Shown here one piece after another: positions 6,182 to 13,075 of a stretch of 40,721 bases of DNA. A program made the translations under genes and the position numbers. The notes under the pieces were generated by a model that was not told the DNA's origin, ran no database searches, and saw only the letters and a program-made list of their open reading frames with translations. Each line of letters starts with the position of its first letter. Position 1 is the stretch's first letter. Source of the stretch: a virus; the IMG/VR virus record IMGVR_UViG_3300050821_024072, positions 1 to 40,721 of that record; one strand, given 5' to 3'.

Positions 6182-6267
6182 CGGGTTACGCGGCTTGATC
6201 ACCGCTTGGCCCTTCCCGTAGCAGGGAGCCGCCCGCTGCCCCTGACGCCTTTGCTACGGTTCTCTTC

Positions 6268-6768
6268 TTGGCTGAGTTTCCTGCCCTTCCTCTTTTCACA
6301 GACTCATTGCTGGCCGACACGGGTCATTTGAGCCATGAGGAGTTTGGCGCGTACTTGCGCATCCTTATACTCATATGGCGTAGCCCGGAATGCAGGGTTC
6401 CATCCGCACATGCATGGCTTATGCGTCGCATGGGGTGCGATGATAGGAAATTCAATGAGTTATTCGAACCGCTAATATCTGAATTTCTCATCAGAGATAA
6501 GACCGGTGCATTTTATACGCAAAAGCGCCTCCTGAAGGAATTCCTGTACGTCCGCGATAGTCGCCAGAAAAAGAGCGATGCTGCTAAGTCGCGGTGGGAT
6601 AAAGAAAAAGACCCATGCAAACGCAATGCACCCCACCCCACCCCACCCACACCACAGGTTTTTAAAAACGGAGGTTTGAATGACAGCCGACCAAAAACAA
6701 GCGCTGACGCAGTCGCACAGTTTATCGCAGAGCAGGGAACAGCATCCGCAGATCTGGACGTCAAATGA
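6268..6768 (+). CDS. DUF1376 phage replication protein
   Basis: 166 residues. The first ~100 match DUF1376: MAEFPALPLFTDSLLADTGH, then SHEEFGAYLRILILIWRSP, then a winged-helix-like part with WLMRRMG. The TTG start is accepted because the protein then begins exactly where relatives do, although the ribosome-binding site is poor. DUF1376 proteins occur beside phage primase and helicase-loader genes and are thought to assist replication initiation. Residues after ~115 contain an HPTPPTPQ linker coded by an ACCCC repeat and overlap the next gene by 89 bases in another frame. Confidence 0.8.
   Translation: MAEFPALPLFTDSLLADTGHLSHEEFGAYLRILILIWRSPECRVPSAHAWLMRRMGCDDRKFNELFEPLISEFLIRDKTGAFYTQKRLLKEFLYVRDSRQKKSDAAKSRWDKEKDPCKRNAPHPTPPTPQVFKNGGLNDSRPKTSADAVAQFIAEQGTASADLDVK
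6630..6648. repeat. ACCCC pentanucleotide repeat, 3.8 copies, inside the DUF1376 gene
   Basis: (ACCCC)3-ACCC lies within the linker-coding part. Gain or loss of one unit would shift the frame of the last ~45 codons but leave the DUF1376 domain intact. It lies 32 bases before the start of the next gene. Confidence 0.85.
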
Positions 6769-7126
6769 ACGCATTTCTGTCGCGCAAGCACTGAGCAAGG
6801 TATTCGACGTTCAAAAGCAATTCGGCAAGACGCCGGCTCAGCTGAAAACGATCATTGAAGCTTTCTGCTGGGCACTGCAGCGCTACCCATCTGAGCGAGT
6901 AATCTGGGCGCTCGGTGAATACATGCTTCATCGCTCCGATATGCCAACGCCATTCGATATCCGCCAACTGATCGACCCTGTTCCCGCAGAACCCAAGTGG
7001 GACAAGGCCTACTACATCAGGCTAACGAAGCTCCGAGAGGACCACGGCCCTTACGCACTCAATGATGACGAAGAGAATTACCTCAAGGGCTACGAAGATC
7101 ATGTGCGGATGCATCGGCCACAATGA
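6680..7126 (+). CDS. Putative replication accessory or helicase-loader-like protein
   Basis: 148 residues beginning MTADQKQALTQ, with a strong GGAGG eight bases upstream. Mostly helical. The central part (KQFGKTPAQLKTIIEAFCWA, then YPSERVIWALGEYMLHRSDM, then FDIRQLIDP) resembles phage proteins that follow DUF1376 or primase-like genes and are often called replication or loader proteins. There is no Walker motif, so it is not an ATPase of the DnaC type. It overlaps the DUF1376 gene and probably acts with it. The specific role is inferred from context. Confidence 0.6.
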   Translation: MTADQKQALTQSHSLSQSREQHPQIWTSNERISVAQALSKVFDVQKQFGKTPAQLKTIIEAFCWALQRYPSERVIWALGEYMLHRSDMPTPFDIRQLIDPVPAEPKWDKAYYIRLTKLREDHGPYALNDDEENYLKGYEDHVRMHRPQ

Positions 7127-7290
7127 GTCGTACTGGCTGGCCAATCTCCTCAGTACCGAGTGCCCTTCGCGGGGCGGGGCTTCGGAAGCCGGACTGTATT
7201 CAAAAGGGTTTCGAGATCGGCGAGGGGTGCGACGGCGGTACCATTCTGGTGCCGATCAGGACTCCCAATCGGCCCTCATCGGAGCTCCCA
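7123..7290 (+). other. Short doubtful reading frame after the replication pair
   Basis: ATG at 7123 overlaps the preceding stop (ATGA) and opens a frame with MSRTGWPISS and GFEIGEGCDGGTILVPIR, which then runs antisense into the toxin-like gene until 7401. The coupling overlap favours a gene, perhaps one interrupted when the leftward gene arrived, but composition does not settle it. The stretch 7127-7290 holds nothing else I can identify. Confidence 0.25.
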
Positions 7291-8412
7291 TTACCGAAGC
7301 TTGAACTTCGGCCACATCCAGGCATTGAGCACATCAACTTCTGCATCTTTGCCGAAAGCGGAGGTGATAGCCTGTATTACCTTTGTCCTGGACAACTTTA
7401 GGTTTGTATCGCTCGGATATAAATTCGTCTGCTGATCGATGAACTGATATTCCAACATGAGGGCCTTAAACAAGTTAACCTCCGCGGGACTAAGCGCGAC
7501 TTGGACCGAGTATATATATTGGCGATATTCCCACGCCATCACACCATATTCTTTTCTTTCTGTGACACCCCGGTCAATACTGAGGTCTTCCGAGCTTATC
7601 TCGACCTGTTTAAGCTTGACTATGGGTACGTCTTGAACCGGACCGATTTCGCTCGCACGTGTAACGCTGCTCTGTATTTCTATTATGATGTTGGCATAAG
7701 CCTTCTTCCCTTGTGATTGCAAGTTCGCCACGGCAGCATTGTGATCCTGAATCTGGCGCCATATCTCCGGCTGAAGTTCCTTCGTTTGGCGGTCAAGCCA
7801 AGACCTGGTGACGGATTCTTGCAGCTTTGCGGCTAAAAATGAAAGTGCGAGCTCGGCGATTCCGAAGCCCACGATTGTGAGGCCTTCGCCAAATCCGCTA
7901 CTCCCGTTTGGCATGCGCCGCACGATCGAGTCCGAGTCCAGAGGCAACTCCGTACCGATCGGCTCAGGACGAAAGTTACCCCTGACCACGTTCGGCAAAT
8001 CCATCGGTCGGCCGCCTCTGTACAGGATGCATATCTGCCTTCCACCTCTGACATAATCGAGGCCTATAACCGCGTCGTACTCATCGAGGTTAATTCGGTT
8101 TGCCGTAACGAAGTTCTTGAACACGCGGCCGTAATTCACATTGGCTAGCTTGATGCTCGGCTCTACCATTTTCAGGTCCTTTTGCCAGCGCGCATCGGTT
8201 GTCAGATCCAGTACCCGAAGCGACGACGGATCAATGACGACAGAATAGACGCGGCGAGCCGCCGGATCGTCAGCTCTGAGATCGGCATACTTAAGCGCAA
8301 CCTCCTTGGTGTCGGTGAGATACATCCCATCGCCAATGTCGTGGTCAGCGGTTTTATCGGCAGGAATCGGCGCAACGCCAACTGCTTCGCCACGATACCA
8401 TTTGTCGCCCAT
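7291..8412 (-). CDS. ADP-ribosyltransferase-like toxin/effector candidate
   Basis: 373 residues. The start at MGDKWYRG is chosen for its ribosome-binding site GGAAGGA; an earlier in-frame ATG at 8493 would read through the putative operator. Residues ~4-75 have ART-like elements: KWYRGEA, a middle block GDGMYLTDTKEVALKYAD and a strand YSVVIDPSSLRVLDL, as in toxins that trap NAD under a G-x-G-x-Y-L-T element. A glycine-rich hydrophobic segment (~175-200, GFGEGLTIVGFGIAELALSF) could enter a membrane. The C-terminal ~170 residues are unfamiliar. It faces against its neighbours, as phage cargo genes often do. Enzyme activity is inferred, and no clear catalytic Glu could be assigned. Confidence 0.5.
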   Translation of the reverse strand: MGDKWYRGEAVGVAPIPADKTADHDIGDGMYLTDTKEVALKYADLRADDPAARRVYSVVIDPSSLRVLDLTTDARWQKDLKMVEPSIKLANVNYGRVFKNFVTANRINLDEYDAVIGLDYVRGGRQICILYRGGRPMDLPNVVRGNFRPEPIGTELPLDSDSIVRRMPNGSSGFGEGLTIVGFGIAELALSFLAAKLQESVTRSWLDRQTKELQPEIWRQIQDHNAAVANLQSQGKKAYANIIIEIQSSVTRASEIGPVQDVPIVKLKQVEISSEDLSIDRGVTERKEYGVMAWEYRQYIYSVQVALSPAEVNLFKALMLEYQFIDQQTNLYPSDTNLKLSRTKVIQAITSAFGKDAEVDVLNAWMWPKFKLR

Positions 8413-8475
8413 CGATAATCCTTCCAGCGTGTGGACACATTGATCCATCAAACGTTGGAAGGGGCAAGGCGGGTT

Positions 8476-8496
8476 CAGGTGCCAAATAGGCACTTG
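8476..8496. promoter_or_regulatory. Inverted repeat between divergent genes
   Basis: CAGGTGCC-AAATA-GGCACTTG is an 8-bp inverted repeat with one mismatch, located between the toxin-like gene (starting leftward at 8412) and the HTH gene (starting rightward at 8522). The site could serve as an operator for both; the HTH protein is the obvious candidate ligand. Confidence 0.45.
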
Positions 8497-8521
8497 CGAA
8501 TAAGTTTCAGAAGGAATAAAT

Positions 8522-8950
8522 TTGCTGTCCTCTGCTGCGCTTCGCCATCTTGCATCTCTCGGTTCTTCGGTTCCCTACTTGCTCTCTCGCCGCACCAATC
8601 TCAAATCACTTGCCGAGATAGAGGCTGAGCGCCGTGCGCCGCGCCAGCGTGAAGGCAACTGGCGCAATGGCATAAATCCTGAAGTCGACGATCGCTGGCG
8701 CCGCACCTCGCCTAAGGAGCGTGCTGAACGCGACATCAAGATCCGTGAGCTCTGGCTTGCGGGGAAGACATATCAGCAGATCTTATGCGAACTCGACCTC
8801 CCCTATGGAACCGTCCAAACCAGCATCCATCGCCAGGGGCTGCGCGGTAAGGGAGGTAGCAGGAAGTCTGGATGGCGCGGTGGCAAACGCGTTCTGCCGC
8901 CGGCAACGACGCCGCGCCGCGCGAGCGTCCTCGATGGCCAAGGCCCATGA
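8522..8950 (+). CDS. Helix-turn-helix DNA-binding protein
   Basis: 142 residues from TTG, with AGAAGGA seven to thirteen bases upstream. Residues ~68-107 form an HTH: ERDIKIRELWLAGKTYQQIL, then CELDLPYGTVQTSIHRQGLR, an IRELWLAGKTYQQI-type first helix pair followed by a recognition helix. Arg/Lys-rich flanks (RGKGGSRKSGWRGGKR) would bind DNA backbone. The N-terminal ~30 residues are doubtful and the real start may be later. It ends in an ATGA overlap with the DUF6456-like gene, so the two are coupled, as similar HTH and DUF6456 domains can be in alphaproteobacteria. Confidence 0.6.
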   Translation: MLSSAALRHLASLGSSVPYLLSRRTNLKSLAEIEAERRAPRQREGNWRNGINPEVDDRWRRTSPKERAERDIKIRELWLAGKTYQQILCELDLPYGTVQTSIHRQGLRGKGGSRKSGWRGGKRVLPPATTPRRASVLDGQGP

Positions 8951-9588
8951 AGGCATCCGACGTTCCGGCCTTCCTCCTGGAGAAGCGCCCGCTGCCGCCG
9001 CGCAAGCCGACCGCTCCACCCAAGATCGCGCGCAAGCGAATGCCCAAGCATGCTCTCCGCGTTGAAGGCGACACCGGTACCGCCGAGATGAAGAGGCAGC
9101 AGGTAGTCATCATGGAAGTAAGGGATCGATCATCGACCGGTCATCCTACTTCGATGGGGGTGAGGGTCGAATCGCAGCTGCCGCTCGATCGTCATAAGAA
9201 CCGTGGTGAGCTCGACCCCGACAATGCTTGGCGGAACCTTATGCTGTGGGAGGCTGCTGAGCGGCTTCGCCAGGATTTCGAGGCCTCCGGGATGGCGCCC
9301 AAGGTCTGCAGCAGCTTTGCGCCGCGCGTGACTGGCGGGAAAGGAACTCTGGAGGCGGATCACCAGGTAGACGCGTGGAAGCGCTACAAGAAAGCGATGG
9401 ACAATGTCGGCCAAACGCTGCGGCCGATCGTATTCTACGTTTGCATCAGCGGTGAGGCTGCGCACGACTGGGCGCGCAGGAACGCCATGATCCCACAAGC
9501 CGGGCTGCCGATCCTCCGCTTGGCGCTAGCCGAGCTTGCCCATCACTATGGCCTTGCTAAGCTCCCTGAGGTTTCGACCTCAGTCTGA
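8947..9588 (+). CDS. DUF6456-like protein
   Basis: 213 residues. The ATG overlaps the HTH gene's stop, which decides against an earlier frame start. Residues ~95-205 follow the DUF6456 pattern: AAERLRQDFEASGMAPKV, then TLEADHQVDAWKRYKKAMDN, then VGQTLRPIVFYVCIS and a C-terminal helix ILRLALAELAHHYGL. DUF6456 is an alphaproteobacterial domain found in phages, prophages and near cell-cycle regulators; its function is not established. The N-terminal ~45 residues are basic and Pro-rich, so DNA binding together with the coupled HTH protein is plausible. Confidence 0.7.
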   Translation: MKASDVPAFLLEKRPLPPRKPTAPPKIARKRMPKHALRVEGDTGTAEMKRQQVVIMEVRDRSSTGHPTSMGVRVESQLPLDRHKNRGELDPDNAWRNLMLWEAAERLRQDFEASGMAPKVCSSFAPRVTGGKGTLEADHQVDAWKRYKKAMDNVGQTLRPIVFYVCISGEAAHDWARRNAMIPQAGLPILRLALAELAHHYGLAKLPEVSTSV

Positions 9589-9755
9589 CCGCTGTTTGGT
9601 GGTATGTGGCGCCGCTGCGCGATCGTCCTCTGATCCAATTCGCGGAGTTCGTTGTAGATTGCATCGGCCTGCTCTTTTTGGCTCATGCGCGGCCATTCCT
9701 GCCCGTGTTTCGCCTCTGCTCGGCCCATAGCAATTTGCAGATCATTTTTTTCCAT
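9546..9755 (-). CDS. Small acidic helical protein
   Basis: 69 residues beginning MEKNDLQIAMGR, preceded by GGAGA. Residues 8-46 are strongly helical (AKHGQEWPRMSQKEQADAIY, then ELRELDQRT); the tail is polar. Its 3' end overlaps the opposite DUF6456-like gene by 43 bases. No family is recognised. Start signals and a protein-like first two-thirds support it as real. Confidence 0.55.
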   Translation of the reverse strand: MEKNDLQIAMGRAEAKHGQEWPRMSQKEQADAIYNELRELDQRTIAQRRHIPPNSGQTEVETSGSLARP

Positions 9756-9869
9756 GAGGGATCTCCAGCCTCAATGGATTAAATAATGGCGTGGCTCCTA
9801 TTACCGTCGCCTAACATATTCGTTACGCGCGATTTTGTGAGAAGGCTCGGTCGCGCCGTTTGCGAGGAG

Positions 9870-10682
9870 TTAAATTTTTCTCCCAGCCACCTGTGTCACC
9901 AGGAAGGACGTCATGACAGACTCTGGATCCGCCGCTGCGATGACGGCATCTTCGATGCATTCTTCCAGACGGTCTTCCGACATCAGCATGCTGTTCACAA
10001 TCTGCGGCCTGAGCCAATTTGCAAACTGCAGGGGTGCCTGTTTGTAGGGGTCTTGCCCGTGGCAGGCGAGAACCGCGTTGCGTTGCGATACATCGCGAAC
10101 CCCCGCAGCTGTCAGCATTCCGAACGTATACCGGCCAGCATTGAAATCGCCGCCGGCCGCCCGGAGAGCGCCGAAAATGGCACTCTTCAACCTCATCCAT
10201 GTCGCATTGCACGGCGCGACGTTCCAGCACGAACCGTCTGGCTCCTGAATGGCAATGATGCCGCCAGGGCGCAACAGGCGCAGCATTTCTCCAAGGATCT
10301 GATCGGCCCGGCCCGCGGGCGCGAATAGAAAGCGGCAATGAACCAAATCAAACTGACCGCTGGCCAACCCTGTGACGGAAGCCAATCCTTCGGAAATGGT
10401 AACATTGGCAAGATCGGCTTCGTCGACAAACTTGCGCGCGGCGTGAAGTCGAGTCGGATTGTTTTCGATTCCGGTGACGGTTCCACGTTCACCTACTGCG
10501 CGGGATAGTGAGCTCAATGCTCCCATCGCACCGCAGCAAAGATCAACGGCATGCGATCCAGGCCGGATGTGAAGACTGGAGAAGAATTCGTCCGCCGCAG
10601 GCTCCCACGCCGTGGACTGCAACCTTAGCCGATAGAGTTCTGCGATATCGTCTTCGCTTTTGACGGCCAGTTCAGCGTTCAT
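9870..10682 (-). CDS. Class I SAM-dependent methyltransferase
   Basis: 270 residues beginning MNAELAVK, chosen because GGAG lies about ten bases upstream; a GTG five codons earlier lacks one. Motif I is VDLCCGAMGALSS (~46-58), the acidic residue after beta-2 is in VTGIENNP, motif II-like is FDLVHCRFLF, and motif III-like is LLRPGGIIAIQEPDG. These are features of the UbiE/Methyltransf_11/25 type that act on small molecules. The substrate cannot be told; a DNA substrate is unlikely because no target-recognition domain or DPPY-type motif is seen. It is a single leftward gene among rightward phage genes and looks like cargo. Confidence 0.85.
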   Translation of the reverse strand: MNAELAVKSEDDIAELYRLRLQSTAWEPAADEFFSSLHIRPGSHAVDLCCGAMGALSSLSRAVGERGTVTGIENNPTRLHAARKFVDEADLANVTISEGLASVTGLASGQFDLVHCRFLFAPAGRADQILGEMLRLLRPGGIIAIQEPDGSCWNVAPCNATWMRLKSAIFGALRAAGGDFNAGRYTFGMLTAAGVRDVSQRNAVLACHGQDPYKQAPLQFANWLRPQIVNSMLMSEDRLEECIEDAVIAAADPESVMTSFLVTQVAGRKI

Positions 10683-10934
10683 GCCTATGCGCTCCACAAA
10701 TCGAGAATGGTCGATGCACGTCTGGAGGGCACGCTCCTTCTAAGCGCCTTTTGCTGCTGTGCGGACATCTAGACAATGCATTCAATAGCCAAGGAGTTGC
10801 TGACGACACAATCATTTCGCCTCTCGATAGCTGCTTTGTGAAAGCAAAGGTCTGAAGCGCTTACCTATCTGATAGCAGCGCAACGCCACTTTCCTGTTGG
10901 TTTCGCCTGCAACTATCGACTGTGACGAATTGTC

Positions 10935-10964
10935 TTGACGGCAGCGTCACGCTGAATGTATGTT
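10935..10964 (+). promoter_or_regulatory. Late promoter candidate
   Basis: TTGACG (10935-10940) and TATGTT (10959-10964) with 18-bp spacing form the best sigma-70-like pair ahead of the packaging genes. The -35 lies between the two arms of a GTGACG/CGTCAC inverted repeat, so an activator or repressor dimer could control it. Transcription would start near 10971. Confidence 0.45.
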
Positions 10965-10987
10965 TTGAATCACGATGTAGAGTTGTC

Positions 10988-11017
10988 GCCGCAGTCCTAC
11001 CGGGCCGCGGCTTTTTT
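10988..11017 (+). terminator. Terminator-like hairpin in the late leader
   Basis: GCCGC (10988-10992) pairs with GCGGC (11007-11011) and is followed at once by six T. Starting from the promoter at 10935 it would give a transcript of only ~45 bases. The late genes would then need read-through or antitermination. Confidence 0.55.
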
Positions 11018-11132
11018 GTTGCCTATTCGCTCAAGCGGATAGTGAGCTAAAACATCCGCAGTCCGCGGCGCTTTACCTCCTTTCTGAGTGCTGAGCGGAT
11101 CGACAGCTGGAAAGACAGCAAACCGAGGCAAA

Positions 11133-11297
11133 ATGTCGATCCACCTCAACCCGGCGCACAAAGGCAGATTGCATGCCGCGCTTGGAATTCCTCTCTCGAG
11201 AAAGCTGACCTTGGCGCAGATCAAGAAAGCTGAGCATAGCCGCAGTCCGACAGTGCGTAAGGAAGCTCAATTCGCAGACAACTTCCGCCGCAAATAA
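11133..11297 (+). CDS. Small basic phage protein preceding terminase
   Basis: 54 residues beginning MSIHLNPAHKG, with GAGG a few bases upstream; an in-frame ATG 15 codons earlier is less well placed. The pattern of NPAHKGRLH, then LTLAQIKKAEHSRSPTVRKE and AQFADNFRRK resembles short basic proteins found before terminase genes in many phages, whose ends read KEARFAxN. Function unknown; nucleic-acid binding is likely from charge. Confidence 0.6.
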   Translation: MSIHLNPAHKGRLHAALGIPLSRKLTLAQIKKAEHSRSPTVRKEAQFADNFRRK

Positions 11298-11326
11298 TTC
11301 AACCATTTAGCAATTGCATCCAATTC

Positions 11327-11671
11327 ATGCCATTCAAGCCAGGACAATCAGGCAATCCATCCGGTAGGAACGGCCAAAAGCCCATCAGTGATGCGCTGAA
11401 GGCTCTGCTATCGCGCAATCCCGGGAAAACTCTCGAACAGACTGTCTGCGATACCAATGCGCAGTTGATCGCATTCAACATGATGGTCAAGGCCTTGGGT
11501 GGCGATAAGGATACTATCAAGGAAGTCATCGATCGCACCGAAGGCAAGCCGGCCCAATCCGTCGAACACTGCGGCAGCATTGCCCGCGACCACGAAGAAA
11601 ACCTAGAAATCCTCGATAACCCAGAATCTGATGACGCCACGCGAGAGGGAACTACGCCTCCGGTTGCGTGA
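11327..11671 (+). CDS. Terminase small-subunit-like protein (DUF5681)
   Basis: 114 residues. The start FKPGQSGNPSGRNGQKPIS is the DUF5681 signature (F-x-x-G-x-S-G-N-P-x-G-R), found in small proteins just upstream of large terminase genes. The middle (ALKALLSRNPGKTL...) is helical and the C terminus acidic. It overlaps the large-subunit gene by 41 bases in another frame. In this setting it most likely recognises phage DNA for packaging, an inference from position and family. Confidence 0.75.
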   Translation: MPFKPGQSGNPSGRNGQKPISDALKALLSRNPGKTLEQTVCDTNAQLIAFNMMVKALGGDKDTIKEVIDRTEGKPAQSVEHCGSIARDHEENLEILDNPESDDATREGTTPPVA

Positions 11672-13064
11672 CTCGTTCGAGTACTATGCTCCGCGATGCC
11701 TGAAGATACGCACGAAAAGTGGTGCGATTGAACCCCTGCAGCTGAACGAAGCGCAGCAGTATTTACACGCCAAATTGGAAGAGCAGAAAGCGAGAACCGG
11801 AAAGGTTCGTGCCCTGACGTTGAAAGGGCGGCAGCAAGGTTGCAGCACATACACGGAAGGCCGGTTTTTCCATAGGGTTACGCATAGGCCCGGCACACGG
11901 GCATTCATCCTGACACACATGGATGACGCCACGAACAACCTGTTCGGCATGGCGAAAAGATTTTATGAGCATTGCCCTGAAGTCGTTCGACCCGTTATGG
12001 CGGCGTCGAACGCCAAGGAATTGATCTTCAGCCGCCTCGATAGCGGCTACAAGGTCGGCACGGCCGGAAGCAAAGGCACTGGCCGTTCAGACACTATCCA
12101 GCTCTTCCACGGCTCAGAGGTTGCCTACTGGCCGAATGCAGCTAGTCACGTCGCCGGCGCACTGCAGGCCGTTCCTGATGAGCCTGGCACAGAGATCATA
12201 CTGGAAAGCACCTCGGCGGGCCGGCAGGGCCTCTTTTACGAGATGTGCGCCGCGGCTATGCGCGGAGAGGGGGAGTATATCCTCGTCTTCATTCCATGGT
12301 TCTGGCAGCGAGAATATCGCAAGGAGGTCGCGGCCGGTTCCACGTGGAACGCCGATGAGCTGGCTTACAAAGCAGCCCATGGACTGGATGACGAACAAAT
12401 GGCCTGGCGACGGGCCAAAATCGTCGAGCTGAACGGGATTCACAATTTCAGGCGGGAATACCCTGCCACGCCACAAGAGGCCTTCAGCGCCGAAATACCG
12501 GGCGCGCTGTGGAAGCGCGAGCAGATCGATAAGCTGAGGGTTCCACGGGACCAATTACCCGCGCTGACACGCATTGTCGTCGCGGTTGACCCGTCAGGTG
12601 GCGATAAAGAACGGAACGACGAGGTTGGCATAGTCGCCGCCGGCGCCGATGCGCAGAGACACGGTTATACGCTTGCCGACGAATCAGGGCGGTATTCGCC
12701 CGATACGTGGGCGCGGAAGGCTGTTGCGCTTTACCACTTGTTGAAAGCCGACCGGATTGTAGCTGAGGCGAATTTCGGCGGCCAAATGGTCGAGCACACC
12801 ATTCGAACCGTCGACCCGGATGTGCCAGTTAAGCTCGTTCATGCCAGCCGCGGCAAGCAGGCTCGAGCTGAGCCGATCGCCGCTTTGGCCGAACAGGGCA
12901 GAGATCACCACGTAGGGTTCTTCCAAGGCCTCGAGGACGAGATGGTCACCTGGGTGCCTCTCACCTCAACCGACAGCCCGAACCGGGTAGACGCCAAGGT
13001 CTGGGCTCTGACAGAGCTGCTGATCGATGGCGGAACCGCCGATGTGTCGGCCCTGCGGTTGTGA
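11631..13064 (+). CDS. terL: Terminase large subunit
   Basis: 477 residues, the usual size. ATPase half: Walker-A-type LTLKGRQQGCSTYTEGRFFH (~65-80), in which RQQG-x-S replaces the classical GKT as in many terminases, then Walker-B-like IQLFHGSEVAYW and motif III-like EIILESTSAG. Nuclease half: VVAVDPSGGDKE (~318-328) and IVAEANFGG supply acidic metal ligands of the RNase H-like fold, and RVDAKVWALTEL closes it. The protein drives ATP-dependent packaging and cuts concatemers through the portal. Whether packaging is headful or cos is not visible. Confidence 0.95.
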   Translation: MTPRERELRLRLRDSFEYYAPRCLKIRTKSGAIEPLQLNEAQQYLHAKLEEQKARTGKVRALTLKGRQQGCSTYTEGRFFHRVTHRPGTRAFILTHMDDATNNLFGMAKRFYEHCPEVVRPVMAASNAKELIFSRLDSGYKVGTAGSKGTGRSDTIQLFHGSEVAYWPNAASHVAGALQAVPDEPGTEIILESTSAGRQGLFYEMCAAAMRGEGEYILVFIPWFWQREYRKEVAAGSTWNADELAYKAAHGLDDEQMAWRRAKIVELNGIHNFRREYPATPQEAFSAEIPGALWKREQIDKLRVPRDQLPALTRIVVAVDPSGGDKERNDEVGIVAAGADAQRHGYTLADESGRYSPDTWARKAVALYHLLKADRIVAEANFGGQMVEHTIRTVDPDVPVKLVHASRGKQARAEPIAALAEQGRDHHVGFFQGLEDEMVTWVPLTSTDSPNRVDAKVWALTELLIDGGTADVSALRL

Positions 13065-13075
13065 CCGGAGATACG

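Larger units (their letters stand above)
10698..11132. other. Gene-free control region before the late operon
   Basis: About 430 bp without a convincing gene. It holds the promoter-like pair at 10935-10964, an inverted repeat flanking its -35 box (GTGACG 10922-10927, CGTCAC 10945-10950) and a terminator-like hairpin at 10988-11017. In 10698-10920 I see nothing specific. A promoter for the leftward methyltransferase is expected here but not obvious. Confidence 0.6.
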
